A stretch of DNA of 64,000 bases, taken from positions 1,174,440,863-1,174,504,862 of the forward strand of contig NC_090437.1 of the NCBI RefSeq assembly GCF_031143425.1. The letters are read 5' to 3'. A program made the translations under genes and the position numbers. The DNA is from Pleurodeles waltl. Taxonomy: Eukaryota > Chordata > Amphibia > Caudata > Salamandridae. Below the pieces are notes generated by a model that ran no database searches, was not told the DNA's origin, and saw only the letters and a list, made by a program, of their open reading frames with translations. This document shows, in pieces, positions 45,480-58,599 of this stretch. The first letter of the stretch is position 1. Every line of letters begins with the position of its first letter.

Positions 45480-46110
45480 GCATTGCTCTCTTCGCTGTTT
45501 GCATTTTAGCCCAGAGTTACTAAATTTTCACGCAATGCAGCAAGGGAGCTTGCTGTACTGAATTGTGTGAAAGAGAGAGAGCAGAAATGTGCCACATTTA
45601 CAAAGATAAGGCACACTTCAGCTCTCTCCTTCCACTGGAGCACATATGGCAAACTAGCACTAAAGCGCCACAATACAAGGGTGTCAGAATTGAGGTCAGA
45701 ATAGTTTTTGTGCAGAAAGCCATACCCTCCTCCACAAAAACTATTAGATTTGTATTCCTCTTTCTATTTGTGCTGCAGAATGGAAACAGAAAGAGGAAGT
45801 AATGAGTAGAAATAAAGATATTCCTCCTCTGTACACCAGCCTCAGATAGGTGCACATATTTGGTGCAAACCCATACTTGCAGACTTTATAAACCTGGGTT
45901 TGCATAAAAAACCAGGCATCTATCCACAGAGAACGCCTGACCGATGCAAGGCCATGCAAAGCAGCACTATGATAGTGTTACTGTTTTGTTGTTAAAAATT
46001 GCAAATTGAGCTTTGAGTGGTTTAGTTAATCCTGGAATATATCTTGATTCAGGCTGTGTCAAAAAAGTGATGCATCCTGACGCAAAATGCCAGTAAATCG
46101 GGGCCCGGGT
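45480..46110. mobile_element. Foldback element related to 25820-26586
   Basis: It shares the serial-hairpin layout: AGTTTTTGTGCAGAAAG..CCACAAAAACT (about 45701-45743) and CCTCTTTCTATTTG..AACAGAAAGAGG (about 45759-45797), and the TGCAGAATG spacer seen at 26110 and 26233. The ends are approximate and no target duplication was identified. Confidence 0.5.
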
Positions 46111-46969
46111 ATTTATGTTATGCCACTGTTAAACTTTTCCTGCCACCCATCTTCATGGCTGCCTCTTATATAACCCTTGTTCCAAAAGCCATGACTAACA
46201 ATTGCACTCCTCAACCAGCATTTAATCTCACCTGGCACAAAACTTTCCTCTACCATTGCGCTCATCACATCCCGAAATTTCTTAACAGAGCCATAAGAAG
46301 CGACATTGTTAGGAACAACGCGTTCACATGAAATCATATTCAGTCCAGTTCTTCACCAAAATAACGGCAAACAAACAGAATTACCAAATATATGGGCAAT
46401 CACAGATCGATTAAAAACACAATAAAAATGAAAAGATTGATTCACATGAGTTTGATAGCTTTCTAGTTGTCCTACAAATTCAGTGTTAAGAAAGCCTTGG
46501 GTGGTATTTACCAGAAAAACGACCACGGAATGTAGAAAAGAGAAGTTTTATTGCATGTAAATAAGAAGCAACTTATAGCTATGCTTCATCTCCAAACCGC
46601 CACTCCAGAGTGCGCAGCGCTCGAATCTCAGCACATTCTTGGCCCACATTCTAAATTCGTTTTTCCTACACATACTATTTAACTTAACTACCAAATCTTG
46701 TTTATTTTTTCAAAGTTGTGATTCAGTAGCCTCAAATTTTTCATACTCAGGGTTGGCCCAAAATATTAACTATTAACCCCACTCGTCAAAGACCTGAGAT
46801 AATCAGCAAACGCTGATATAAAACTCCCACGTGCAGCTGTTTGTTGAAACAGCTGCAGGCGGGCCACATACAAGGTCACAGTAAACTCCTAAACCTAGAA
46901 GCCTTCCAGATGTTATTAAAATGATACTCTCATTAAATAAATCCATCACCTATCGACCTAAGTAAGCAC
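46111..46969. other. Intergenic, nothing recognised
   Basis: A 74-codon minus-strand frame (46113-46337) has no recognisable motif. No other signal was identified. Confidence 0.3.
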
Positions 46970-47284
46970 ACTATGATAAATTCTTACATGCAGCGTCACT
47001 TTTTTTGCGTCCCTTAGCGTCCCCCTAACACCACCATATTTAAAATATGGCTGACCATGGCCGTAGTTAGGGGACTAAGCTCAGATTTTTAACACTAGCA
47101 GGATTAGCGTCACAAATTTTGATGCTAATCCTGCAAAGCTCATTGAGGCCCATTATAATAAATGGTGTTTCTGCTTTTAACACCTGCTCTTTGTGAATAT
47201 GGCGCAGGGATTATGGCCACATTAGCGTAAAAAGAATGACACTAATGTGGCGCAAGGAGGCGCTAGGGGCTATTAAATATGGCC
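46970..47284. mobile_element. Foldback TIR-like element
   Basis: Contains GCAGGATTAGCGTCA / TGATGCTAATCCTGC and GCCACATTAGCGTAAAAAG..CACTAATGTGGC hairpins, and ends GGGGCTATTAAATATGGCC, the same edge motif as the element ending at 26586. The left end is approximate. Confidence 0.5.
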
Positions 47285-47578
47285 TTTAGATTTATCTAGT
47301 ACAGCTGAAGTGTTTTAATAGTAATCATAACAGAGAACTCATATTGTAACCTATGGCACACAGCTGTGTGATTTGTGCAACCTCCTGCGTTTCTATGAAA
47401 AACTGAGAAGATTGCTTAAGTATTTTCTGTTTAGCAGAATAATAAAAAATAATATGTGAACAAAAAGACTGCAAATCGTGAACGTGAAATAAACCCTCTT
47501 AAAACAATGTAAAACACAGCAGATAACTCAAGATGTCCATGTGGACAGGGTACAATTCGCCCTATCTAATCCAGGAAA
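47285..47578. other. Intergenic, nothing recognised
   Basis: No feature was identified. Confidence 0.3.
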
Positions 47579-48120
47579 CAGAGGTGGAAGCTCCTCCGCA
47601 ATGGCAGGGGAGCATCGACCCCCGGCCAAAAGCCATGAAATAAAAAATAGAACAATAGTTTAAAATAATTTTATTTTTCATCTGCTGGCTTAGCCAGCAG
47701 TGCTGGAAGAGGTGGGGCTGTGTCATGGGAGGTGGGGAGAGCGTACCTAAGTGCGCATGTGTGTTTGGCCGGTCATCTCACAGGCGCACTTAGGTTTCTC
47801 CAGCCTGGCCTAGTACACAGTCCTGCTGGAGAAACTGCACAGACCCCAGGGTTGTGTCTGAGTGGCAGTCCAAACCGCTCAGACCAATCCTGACACTGCT
47901 TTCATGATAGCTGTAGCATGAAAGCAGTGCCGAGATTGCTGGGGAGCCTGTGCTGGTTTCCCAGTGAGTGCTGGGACACCGAAGAGTGCGAGGCGGCAGG
48001 AGGCAGCAGGAGGAGGCAAGCTGAGGCAACAAGAAAGGTAAGTGGTTTTTTTTTAAACATGTTTCCCCAGTCGTCCTCCCACCCCACCCAACCCCTTAAC
48101 ATTTGCAGCAGCCGACGCTG
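47579..48120 (-). mobile_element. Non-autonomous hAT-like element, inverted copy
   Basis: It begins CAGAGGTGGAAGCTCCTCC (hAT-type end) and runs to GCAGCCGACGCTG. It shares the AT-rich block and the GTGTGTTTGGCCGG segment with the copies at 39237 and 44605 in opposite orientation. The hairpin CTGCTTTCATG / CATGAAAGCAG (about 47898-47928) is shared with 39417-39446. No 8-bp duplication was confirmed. Confidence 0.55.
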
Positions 48121-48916
48121 GAGACAGGAGATCAGCTAATCATAAAACCTGACACTAGTTGTGTATGTCTACTATGCATATTCTGTATCAGGAACACTAC
48201 CCGTAACAAGCATCTACCATACTTCCTAGTAGACAATGGCTACTTCTCTAGCCACCACAATACATTGATGCCAGGCCCTCTTCGGTTCCAAACTACAATT
48301 TCATCTGGACCTATGTTGAAGGAGAACCCATCGATGTCAGAGACTTCTAGGGTGTGAAAACTTGAACTTCTCCCTCCAGACCTGTTCCCGGCTAAGCCAG
48401 CCGTTTTCCCAAAGCTCCACCCTGATGTGGGAATCAGTTGACATTGAGCCCCTTCTCTCAACGCAACCCCGCTGCCTACTTTCACTGAAGGCTTTTGATG
48501 TCAAGAGGCAGTTTTTTCACTGGCAGGAAATGCTCCTTGTATCTTTTTCACAGTCAGCTTGAAAACGTACCCTAGACTTGGTCAGGTGCAACCAGATGAC
48601 CGCGGTTAGTGCATAGCTATTTTTGGCACCATTTTCATTTCAAACTTAAAAAATTCTTATTTATTTCTTATGAAATTTCTGTTATTTCTGTGAAATTTTG
48701 TTCAGTAAATTATTATCTTTTTCATAAATTGAAGTTGGAGTTTTATTGTGCTGTATTTGACCTATTAATTGTTTTATACTGCTAGATGCTTTACACATTT
48801 TCCTACAATAAGCCGGTGTCCTCTGTGGACTGGTTATCAGGGTTTGAGCTCAGGTTTAAATTACTAAAACCTACACTGAACCTAATAATAATAGTGACAT
48901 TATTGCATCTGGAGGA
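48121..48916. other. Intergenic, nothing recognised
   Basis: No coding or repeat signal was identified. Confidence 0.3.
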
Positions 48917-50774
48917 TTTGAGAAATTTTTATTTTGATTGAGAGGGTGAAACCCTTCTCAAGCAACAACCGTAATCTTTATCACAAAAGTCACTGAAATA
49001 ACCTGTGCTTAACACTCTGGTAGCTTTGCACAAAACAGTCAGGCTTAACTTAGAGGCAAGGTGTAAAGCATTTATGCAGCACACAAGCAGAAATAAAGTG
49101 AAAAGAAACACAAAGAAAATCCCAAACCAGTTTAGAAACATAGGTTGTGATTTGTCAAATAATTTGAGGCTAAAACAACAAAAATTCAATCAGTAGAACT
49201 GTAGATATACTTTTTCAAAGATTTAGATAAAAGCCTCAACTGGTGCAAAATGCCAACTTAGAGTATCTGGTCACGGTGGACAAAGTCACAAGTTCATGCC
49301 GTCCTAGATGGAGCTCAGGCTGTGCACAGGAACAAGTTTGGCCTACCAGAAAATTATACCTTAAGTCCTTGGTCCACAGTCTACACAGTGTTGCTTCACA
49401 GGGCTTTGAGTCATTCGGCATTGGTTCCTATGAAACTGCATTGCAAGGCTTTGCAGGATTTTGCATCGCTCGCCATTGGCTCTGATGAAGCTGGCAGTTT
49501 TGCGGCGGGGTTTTGCTGGGATGTGCATTGTTTGGCATCTATTTCCAATGAGTCTGGCAACTGTGCGATAAGGCTTTGCAGGGCTTTGTGTCAATTGGCA
49601 TCTATTTCAATGAGGCTTGCAGCTGAGCTGCGAGACTTTGTGGAGCTTTGCGCTGCTTGAAGTTTATTCTGATGAGACTTTCAGCTGTCCACCAAGACTT
49701 GGTGGGGCTTTGCTTATTTTCGCACTGGATTTGTTGGAACCTTCAGCTAGGCCAGGAGGAGTTCTCTCTGATGCCAGCCAGGGGTCCAGGACCTGGGGAG
49801 GCACCTCTTGGGGATCACAGACTCACACCAGAAGAGGCCAGCAGGTCCAATTGCAGGTCCAGGCAGATCCAGTGCAGCAAATCAGTGGGACAGTTGCAGA
49901 GAAGCCTCCAGAGCTTGTTGTGTCCCTGTAGCTCAAACAGGAGGTCAGCCACCTGACCCTTGGAGTCATTCTCCCTGTGATGAAGGGACTAGGTCCCCTC
50001 TTCCTTCTCAGAGAGCAGAGCATGCCTCAAGCAGCAAGGCTGTCCTCTGGCAGCAGAACAGTTCTTCTTCTGAATTATCCACAGGTCGAGAGTGTACTGA
50101 AGAGTAAGTCTGAGAGTTCAATATTTATACATGGTGGCAGCTTTAAAATCAAATAAACTTCTAGCCTTCCCCATACTTCTGGTTCTGGAGTTTCTTTCCT
50201 TCCCTGGCCCAGGTCCCAAAATGTCACATGTGAAGTTTTTTGTGAGTGTGCTGAGGCAGCTCCATTAAAATGTAAGTGAGCAGGGGACAGCTCCATCCCT
50301 CCTATCCTGGCAATATGGTCCATCCTGCCAACTTTTAGTCCCCCTTTGTTACACTGTCTGCAAGGAATACACAAAGGACAACTACACCTAGTCATATGAT
50401 CCAAGATACAGGCTGCAGGCGCCAAATGGTTCACACAAGAAAACTGCACATAGACTGCAACGGCAGAGGTGAGATGTTATAAAGTGGTACGTGTGTGGGT
50501 TGCACAATAAGTGCTCAAGTTGCGCTAGTAGCATTTAATGTACAAGACCTTGGAAGATATAGCATCTCTCTGCAAGGGATTTATAAGTACATTATGCGTG
50601 CCAATTGGGTGTAAGCTGATTTTAGCATGTTCAATAAGAGGCACAAACTTTAGAATTGGTGAGCAGTGGAAAAGTGGTCAGAGTCCTAAAACCCAACAAA
50701 AAGCGCTTGAGAAAACAAGAGGAGTGAAGGTAAAAAGTTTGGGGGTGACCCTGCAGAGAGGGCCAAGTCCAACA
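48917..50774 (-). mobile_element. Solo LTR (gypsy family A), minus orientation
   Basis: It follows the family from near its edge (degenerate start at TGAGAAATTTTTATT) through TAAAGTGAAAAGAAACACAAAG to the outer end GGGGTGACCCTGCAGAGAGGGCC..TCCAACA. Between 49380 and 49740 it carries about five diverged 60-65 bp units (..GGCTTTGCAGGGCTTTG..GATGAGRCTGGCAG), a minisatellite inside the LTR. No coding region is attached. Confidence 0.7.
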
Positions 50775-50882
50775 GTGGATCATCATCCACCCCAAATAAT
50801 AATCCACTTTTTCACAACAACCTTTTACCATAATACATATATCTGATTTTATGAGAATATATGCCTTTATCAAGATGGTTAG

Positions 50883-51115
50883 TGTTCGGCCTGGCAACTT
50901 TGGAATGGTTTTCCTTCAGACCTCCTGCTTTTGCTGACTTCATGTGTGCTGGCCTTAGGACTGTGCACACTTTACCACTGCTAATTAGTGATAAAGTGCT
51001 TGTGCTGTCTCCTTAAAACATGGAAACAATGGCTTGTATCCAAATGGCATTTTCAATTTGCGTATAAGTCGTTGGTAAAGTGCACTACACATTTGTGCCT
51101 TTGAATTGGAGAGTA
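50883..51115 (+). mobile_element. 5' fragment of a gypsy family A LTR, plus orientation
   Basis: It starts TGTTCGGCCTGGCAACTTTGG and contains CACTTTACCACTGCTAATTAG..CTCCTTAAAACATGG..GGTAAAGTGCACTAC. These are the inverted counterpart of the outer end of the minus copies. It stops after about 230 bp. It lies about 110 bp from the end of the inverted LTR at 50774. Confidence 0.65.
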
Positions 51116-53530
51116 GCTTCTAGAGGCAGGCATAAAAGATGTCAGCAAAAACAGGTGGTCTGAATGCAATATCTTAGGGGAAAACTACACAAAGGATGCA
51201 AGGTCTAAGAGTTAGCATTGAGTATTTTGAGTGATTCTGCTCTCAACATCCCAACAGCTACAATCCATCTCTTGAATTTCTTAAATTATAGCTTCTTCAG
51301 TAAATCTTCCATTAAAGGTAATTCCACAAGAACACATAAAATATATTATGGTCCATCATGACTTCTGCTAGCCTCCCACAATATGGAGGATATCAAGCTC
51401 AAGTTCATTGCATGAGCCACACTCTGGATGGTGTGATATCAAAGAACAGCATGCAAATCAACCACCAAAGCACTGCGACTCCCTCAAAATCTTTCCTTGT
51501 ACATCAGAGTCACATAGAATGCAATGTTTCCTCCGGTGAGGGAACAAGCAGCCATTCATACTCCTCAGCACTTCTTCATATCCTGGGTCTGTGTCAAAAG
51601 TGGCCATGTTGCAAACCCTACACAAATGTCACCACTGTAAAGAAGCTGCCACATAGTTGGAATTTACAGGCTGTACAAGTCTTTGGAATGAAAAAGGTTT
51701 GCCAGCTGATGCCAATGGACAGCAACATGTTATACCATTCCCACTAAAAGGTAGGAAAGCATATTAGGATAACAGAACTTCAGGATGTTGGTAATGAGTC
51801 CGTCTACACCACCTGAAAATATCGTCCTAATTCCTAGCTAGCTCACAGTGCCTCAGCTAAACCCGCAACCTTCCCAGGGTGACAGTTGATTTTGCCAACC
51901 TCAAACATGACCACTCTGCTTCCCAAGGAAATCGTGGAAATAGATCTTACTCTTTCATTGTCTACTTATGTATGTCCAGGGTAAACACAAGAAACGTACT
52001 AATAAAGGTTTTCAAAACCTCTATTGAAATAATCATATTCTTGCATAGAGAGAATGAGCCGTGATTTTTTAGGCAGATGAAACAAAGCAATGTAACCAGC
52101 ATTACTAACATGGTGAAAAGAATAAACAATCCAACCGTGGCAATTTTACGGGATTATATTTCTATATATATTCCTACCTATCACTACTCTGAGAGCATAA
52201 TGGGTGTACCCTCTGCCAAATCGTGAAGGATAGCCTGAGCCCCCATACATGAATAACTGAGCCAGGGAGTGGTCTGAATTGAAGTTGGCAATCATTCTCT
52301 TCAAGGTAAGAGGTCAGCACAGCTGCATATTAAACACAGTATCCATTCCAGGACACTCACGACTGGAGTGATCCTCTGACCTGTGAAGGGCAGTGCACCT
52401 TTTATATAATCAAAACCACACTTGTTAGAGAAGCACTCTAACACATGTGACATGCGATGAGAAGTCTAGATTTTAGAATCTCTCCTCAGACAGGCAACGC
52501 AAGCACTAGGATATCTTGGTTTATGTTCCTAGCCTTGAACAGAGTGTACAGATTACATAGCGAGAAAGACTTACTGAAAACAAGGAGCATGTACAGCGTT
52601 GTCTTAGAATAATATCACACAAGCATGAAACATATAAAATAACATTAGTAAAATGTCAGCCTAAAACATGTAAAAAGGGGAGAACTAAAATGTAGAACCA
52701 AAGTGAGCCCAAGAAGGCCTCACTACAAACTGATTCCCATGGAAACTACCATTTCTTACCTCACCTATACTTCCTAAAAGACACACCTAAACGCTATTAT
52801 CAACATTCAATAACTAACGAGTAACCCAACATATAAGAATGTTGGATATTATCTATCCAATTTTCGAATACCCTGTACCATATCACGATCACTAACTCCA
52901 CTTTCCCAATCTCATGCTGTTGTGCAAATTGACATCATTTATTTATTGCTTCTGAAACTCATAAATGTGCCGTTTTGCAAACTTGACAACCATGACTGTG
53001 TTTTGTGCCCCCGGATATCCCGTTTTGCATGCTTAACAGATCAAAGAAAATCTGATAGGCTATTGTCATTCCTGAGTCCCTGGCACCAGGTCTCACTCTC
53101 TCACACACAAGATACTCATCCTATAATACATGTCTGCATTAGACATAGAGCACTCTTCAAAAAATCCCTCCTATCCCACCACTAACCCACTTCAAGCAAA
53201 ATGACCCTTATAAAACCAGCATAACTTTGATATATATTGATTCAGCTATCAGTTTTGTTGTTAGAATAGTTTTCTGTTCCTGGAGAAAACACAGCTCTCC
53301 TCCTATCATGAATATAAAGCGCACTTATAAACCCCAAAGTGAGAATTTTGATAAGTCCTCCCTGGGCTCAAAGGAGGTATTATTTACAAATACAAAAACA
53401 CAAACTAAGTTCTTTTATAACACAATTTACATGAAAATGTTAAATAACCACCAACAAATAGAAATATGCCAAACTACTAAGTAACAAAATATGTATCATG
53501 TAACAGAGCGATTTAGCTCATTAAACCCAA
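51116..53530. other. Intergenic, nothing recognised
   Basis: A 129-codon plus frame (51358-51747) has no recognisable domain in either direction. No other feature was identified in this 2.4 kb. Confidence 0.35.
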
Positions 53531-53985
53531 GGGTCAGATTTACGAGGTCCTAGCACCTATTTGTGCCAGATTAGCATAATTTTTTTACGCTAATGTAGCC
53601 CAACAAGGCAAAAATCACGGTGCCATATTTACAAAGTGCTGCAATGTCTGCATTGCGCTACTTTGTGACTCCTTGCGCCACATTATGCCTGCACCAGGCA
53701 TAAAGTATGCAAGGGGATGTTCTGGTGTTAGGAGGCCCGCAAAAATGGCACAATGAAATCTATATTTCATTGCACCATATTTAGCATCATTTTTAACACC
53801 TGCTCAAAGCACGCATTAAAAGGACGCACCTATTGAAATCAATGGGTCTCGTTGCACTTCACTCCACTAGTACCAACATTTTTGATGCTAGTGCAGCAAA
53901 ATGCCACAGTAGCATCAGACATCTTGATGCTATTGGCCCACTGTATTGTCAGTACTGATGCTCCTCATTCTTGTAAATCTGGGCC
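53531..53985. mobile_element. TIR element with GGGTCAGATTTAC ends
   Basis: Inverted ends GGGTCAGATTTACGA and TTGTAAATCTGGGCC bound a 455-bp non-coding sequence with internal hairpins. Flanks are CAA and TAA, a possible decayed 3-bp duplication. It is likely a Harbinger-type MITE relative. Confidence 0.65.
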
Positions 53986-55269
53986 TAAATTGCCTAAATC
54001 TGTGATGAGCTAACAGAAAATACCTAAAATGTAGTTCAAGGTCAGGACCAACATGTACAAACTGGAAAAGAGTGGAGAAAATAAACATTTTTGTGAGGAG
54101 AGAGATCACATGTTTTTCATCAGAGGAAGTCTCTGTTAAAACTATATAACCACAGCTCGTTTTTTAATGAACTGCTGTGTTATGGCCATCTTGTGTCACA
54201 CATCCTTGGGGCTGTTTGCTTTCAGGAGACCGTATGATCTTTTACTTTAATTGCTTATCCTTGTTTATCCTCGAGTCTTCCTGAATTATATTTACTGGGA
54301 CGGAATTGTTCTGTTTTATTCACTACATTTCTTGAGAAAAAGTGTTTGCCAAATGACCTAATGCCAGAGGCTTTATTTTCCAGAAACACACAGCGTGCGC
54401 CACGGGGCCCAGGAAGGGTGGAAGTGCGTGAAAGGGATGCCAGAGAAAGAAAATATCATTTAGCGACAGAAGAACGTCTGCAATAAAGCGATTGCTAAAA
54501 TTACATTACATTGGCAACGCTATCTGCTACCTGTCAAAATCATCTTAATTTGTGTGACAGAGTAAATTATTTCATGTATATTTCGTCAGAGTTTAACAAT
54601 CTGGTTTCATTAGCACCTATGACAAGTTACCTCTTCCTCATCCCCAAATGAGTGGTTGATGGCATCTCAGCCACGCCCTCACCCAGTGATTAATTTCCAT
54701 AATAATATGTGAAGAGCCCCTCAGCTTTTCTTAGAAGAACTCTACCATGACTGCTGAACAATGGAGTTGCCCAATCCTGGCTTGATAGTATTGATTCCAC
54801 ATAATATCGCTTTCTTCTTTTCCTACATTTTCTGAGTCTTCTCCTCAGCACTATGTCACATTTCTTTTTTTTTATCCCTTTGTCACTGTCCTGCTTTCTT
54901 TCTTTGACTCATTTCTCTATTTTCTGCCTTTCTCTCACTGATACTCTTGTCTGATAACAAAAAAGAAAGTCCAGGCCCCAAAAATGAGTGCCCTTGCCCA
55001 TCACCAGCTAACAACAACACAAGCGCCCACTCCATATCCTCAGTATGCCTCCCACTAGCACCCTTCACCTCTGCATCGTAAACCCCAACCTCTGCTGCTG
55101 CATTGCCATGTTCTTGTTCCATTTCTCTTTTATTAGCCTTTGTAAAACCGTTATATATGTGCAGCCCTGAAATGTTTTGTAGCCGAGTTCATGCTCTACT
55201 AGTCATAAATATATATATTCACCAAAAAAAACAAAGGATACAGTGAAGTTGTAGTTAGGTTCACATTTT
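53986..55269. other. Intergenic, nothing recognised
   Basis: No coding, RNA or repeat signal was identified. Confidence 0.35.
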
Positions 55270-57080
55270 GCATTGTGCTGCCCCCACCCAAGCTTGCTTC
55301 TGCTGCCCCACTTGACATCCATTGTCCAAGTCCATGCCCCTGCTCCCTCATTCCAGCCCTGTGTGGCCATTGTTCAAGCATTGTCCATCCCACCTGCCCT
55401 GAACAGTTAGCTTGCTGTCTCATCCACCTCCTCCCTACTCACTGTTGTTTGAGTACAAGAACCAGCCCCTCCCTCCTGTCCTGCATGGTCTGATGTGCTG
55501 CAACTGCCCTTCAATTAGCTTGATGTCCCTGCCCACTGTTCCTGCACTCTGTTACCCAATTCTATGCCCCATCACTACCCTCCTGCCTAGCCTCTGTGCT
55601 TAGCTGGCGGCCTCTACCCTTGTTCCCCCTGCCCTCTGATGCTTGTGTGCTTACCCCTGCTCACTCACTTTTGCTTACCATGTTCCATTAACCAGCCCCT
55701 CCTATCTACTCTGAGGGTTATGTTGAGCTGCCACTGCCCCTCCCACCTGTCTAGCATGGTAAGATCACTGCAACCTGTCCCAGCCCCCTCAACCCTGCCT
55801 GTTGAGTTCCATGCCCCTATCACCTCCCTCCTGTCCTCCATTGTCCATTTTAATGCCACTCCCTTCTGCAATCCATGCTCTGCTATGCTGTAACTGCTCC
55901 TCCTGCCTATTCCGTGTGGTCTGTTGTGAAGCCTCTTCCCCTGCCCTCTCTTGGCTGTGTCCGGCCCCTGCCCCTCACTTCTGACCTATATGGTCCTTTG
56001 TGCATGCCCCTGCCCCAACCTCTTGTCCACCATGGGCATTATGCTGCTACTAACCGTCCCGCTTGCCATGCATGGCCTTCTGTACTGTCACAGCCCCTCC
56101 CACTTACCATGTGTGAACAGCTTGATGTCCCTGACCCCTCCTATCTCCCCTCTGTTGTCTGTGTGCATGCCATTACAGTCTCACTGTTGCCCTCTATGGT
56201 GTGTTGTACTTCCAGTGCCCATCCTGCCTGCCCTCCATTGTCAGCTTGCTGCTCCATTACTGCCTCCTTGCCCCCTGCCCTCCTTTTTCCCATGTGCAGG
56301 CCCCTATCCCCTCCCTCCTGCCTTGTCTGGTCCACTGTCGTGCCCCTGCTCCCTCCCTATTTCCCTTCATGGTCCTTCATGCTGCAACTGTCCCTCCTGT
56401 CTGTCCAGTATGGTCAACTTGCTGTCCTTACCTTTTTCCCCTCTGCTCTCTGTTGTCCATGTGCATGGCCCTCTCCCATCCTTATTGCTTGTCATGGTCC
56501 GTTGTGCTGCACTGCCTCCACGCTTGACCTGTGTGTTGTATTGTGTTGCTGCAACCCCTGACATCTTCCCTGTAAGTTTAGTTTGGTGCCCCTGCCCATC
56601 TCCTTCCTGCCCTCTGTTATCCAAGTCCAAATGCCTACCCTATTCCTCCTGTCCTCAGTGATCCAATCTTCTATACTTGCCAACATTTTGAACTTGGTAA
56701 GAGGTAGATTAAAAAATAAAAACAGGATAATTAATTTTCCCCATTGACTCACACTGAGAAAGAGGAGATTTGAGGCAGGAGGCAGATAAAATAAAGCATT
56801 TGTGGGCTTAAAAACATCAGGAGTCTTGTGTCTGGATCAGGTCAGTTGGCATGTATTGTTGCACTGCCACTGCTTCTTCCTTCTGCCCTCAACGGTCTGT
56901 GATATTGCCACAGCCTCTCTTGCCTGTCCTGCATGGTTGGTTTATTGCCCTTTTCCCGTGCCCTGTATGGTTGGTTATTCTGCCACTGCCCCTTCCGCCT
57001 GTCCAGCGTGGTCAACTTCTTGCCTGTGCACCCTCCTCCCTGCCCTCAATTTTCTGAGTCCAAGCCCCTGACACCTGCCT
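55270..57080. repeat. Pyrimidine-rich degenerate minisatellite, ~1.8 kb
   Basis: The + strand is strongly C/T rich and built of diverged units of roughly 55-65 bp around the phrases CCTCCTGCCTGTCC, CATGGTC.., TGTGCTGCAACTGCCCCTCC and TTGTCCATGTGCATGCCCC. About 130 bp near 56680-56820 looks non-repetitive. The lack of A-rich stops gives two overlapping open frames of 228 and 236 codons (55875-56661), which are repeat artefacts. No promoter or homology supports coding. Confidence 0.75.
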
Positions 57081-57320
57081 CCTCACAGTATTATTAGGAA
57101 CAACTAGATTTCTAACATTCAATATTTATTACAAAAGTGTGGTACGCCTGAAGTCATCCTGATGTAATTGAAACTGTAATACCTAAAGCATTTCCTTTAG
57201 AAACCATAAAAATGAGAGTGTCCATAATAGAAATTATGGTTAGTGCACTAAAAAGCTAAAATGAAACATATTTTCTGAGTTCTCACATAGCGACAAACCA
57301 CTTTTAAATTATTTGCTTCC

Positions 57321-58085
57321 TTGATGTTTTTTAACAAGTTGATTACTTTGAATATTGTTTCATTAAATGTACAAGACCTCAATTCACCAATAAAACAAAG
57401 AGCATTACTCAACTGGCTCAAACATAAAAAATCTGATGTGGCATTGCTTCAGGAACCCAACCTATTAAAGGAGTTCATCAGAAGCCTCCAATTATATTGG
57501 TACCCCACATAATTCCATTCATCCTACATACACAAGAACACAGGTGTGGCCATCCATAACCGCGGAGACCTCCCCTTCCACATACACAGCATCTATTAGG
57601 CCATTGAGGGCTGATTAATGTGCACTCCGGGTAATTTAGGATCGACCCCCTTACCTTCATTTCATTCTATGGCACTAATGAAGGAAAAGCACATTTCTAC
57701 TTTGCCCTCTTTGCAAAGACTTTGCATTTCGTTTCGAGTGATATAATAAGAGGATGTGGCACTTAAAAACACTATTGGACCCATTATTAAATCAATCACA
57801 TGCCAGACATGCAGACAGCCTGCTTCCGCCTTCGCTAGTTCAGGGAATCACAGATCTCATCCTGACAGATGTATGGCAGTCTCCTAGGTGTGAGGGACTA
57901 TAATTTCTACTCTTATGTCCACAACATCTATAGCCAGATTGACTACTTTGTCACCTCTGGGGCCCCTCATGTCCACCCTGGTGAACTCAGCCATAGATGT
58001 CAATTCCCTCTCAGATCACGCACCCATCTGACTTATGGTGTCCCATCCCACGCCATAGAAAGCATTCCTGAAACCCTGGTTTAAT
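57321..58085 (+). pseudogene. L1-like LINE endonuclease fragment, broken
   Basis: The open frame at 57321-57512 reads ITLNIVSLNVQDLNSPIKQR followed by LNWLKHKKSDVALLQEPNL, the start of an APE-type endonuclease of L1-like LINEs (S-L-N-V-x-G-L-N, with catalytic N, and L-Q-E with the catalytic Glu). After several frame changes, 57869-58084 reads YNFYSYVHNIYSQIDYF and then, in other frames, a LSDHAPI-like motif, the endonuclease C-terminal region. RT was not found, so it is a broken 5' piece. Confidence 0.8.
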
Positions 58086-58254
58086 AAAGAAATAGCACTA
58101 AGAGACCCAATCATCAGTGAGCGTATAAATGATTCAATGGAACACTATTTTGCAGAACTGCCAGGCCAGGTCCTCCCTGGACCAGAAACAAGCATCCCAG
58201 GCCCAGTTTTAGGTATCATCCCTCATCTTCCAGGCTAGCTTGAATCCAGTGGAT

Positions 58255-58460
58255 CCACAGGATTCTATCTAGTCTGACTGAGGTAGGAGGACCTGGCCTG
58301 CTACTTCGGACTGAATTGTTCCCATGGGGAGCAGGGTCAAGACCGATTTGCATATATCTGGGTCCAAACTGGGGTGGCATGGTCGGCAAAAAAACAATGG
58401 ATTGGGATATGGTCCTGAGGGATTGTCAGTGGCTGGGATTAATTCAAGCATTCTATAAAT
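58255..58460 (+). repeat. Dispersed repeat, best copy in the window
   Basis: Contains TTCCCATGGGGAGCAGGGTC, GACCGATTTGCATATATCTG and GGGGTGGCATGGTCGGCAAA. Related sequence is at 36765-36892 and 31313-31400. It lies just after the L1-like fragment; a LINE tail or SINE origin cannot be separated by eye. Confidence 0.55.
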
Positions 58461-58599
58461 CACTCTGTTGCTTTTGCACTGCAATGAATAAAGGCACGTA
58501 ATTTACCATTATTATTTGAGGCACAAAGAATAAAGGGGATGAGATGGGTGAAGTAGAATGATGAATAAAACCAATTTCAAGTAACTTGTCTAAGTATGC

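Noticed and set aside
51358..51747. 129-codon plus frame as a host exon or transposase
   Set aside because: Neither strand's translation gives a recognisable domain, and no splice or TIR context was found.
55875..56661. Two overlapping open frames of 228 and 236 codons
   Set aside because: They lie in a C/T-rich degenerate minisatellite that lacks stop codons in several frames. The peptides are low-complexity Cys/Pro/Ser/Leu text with no domain.
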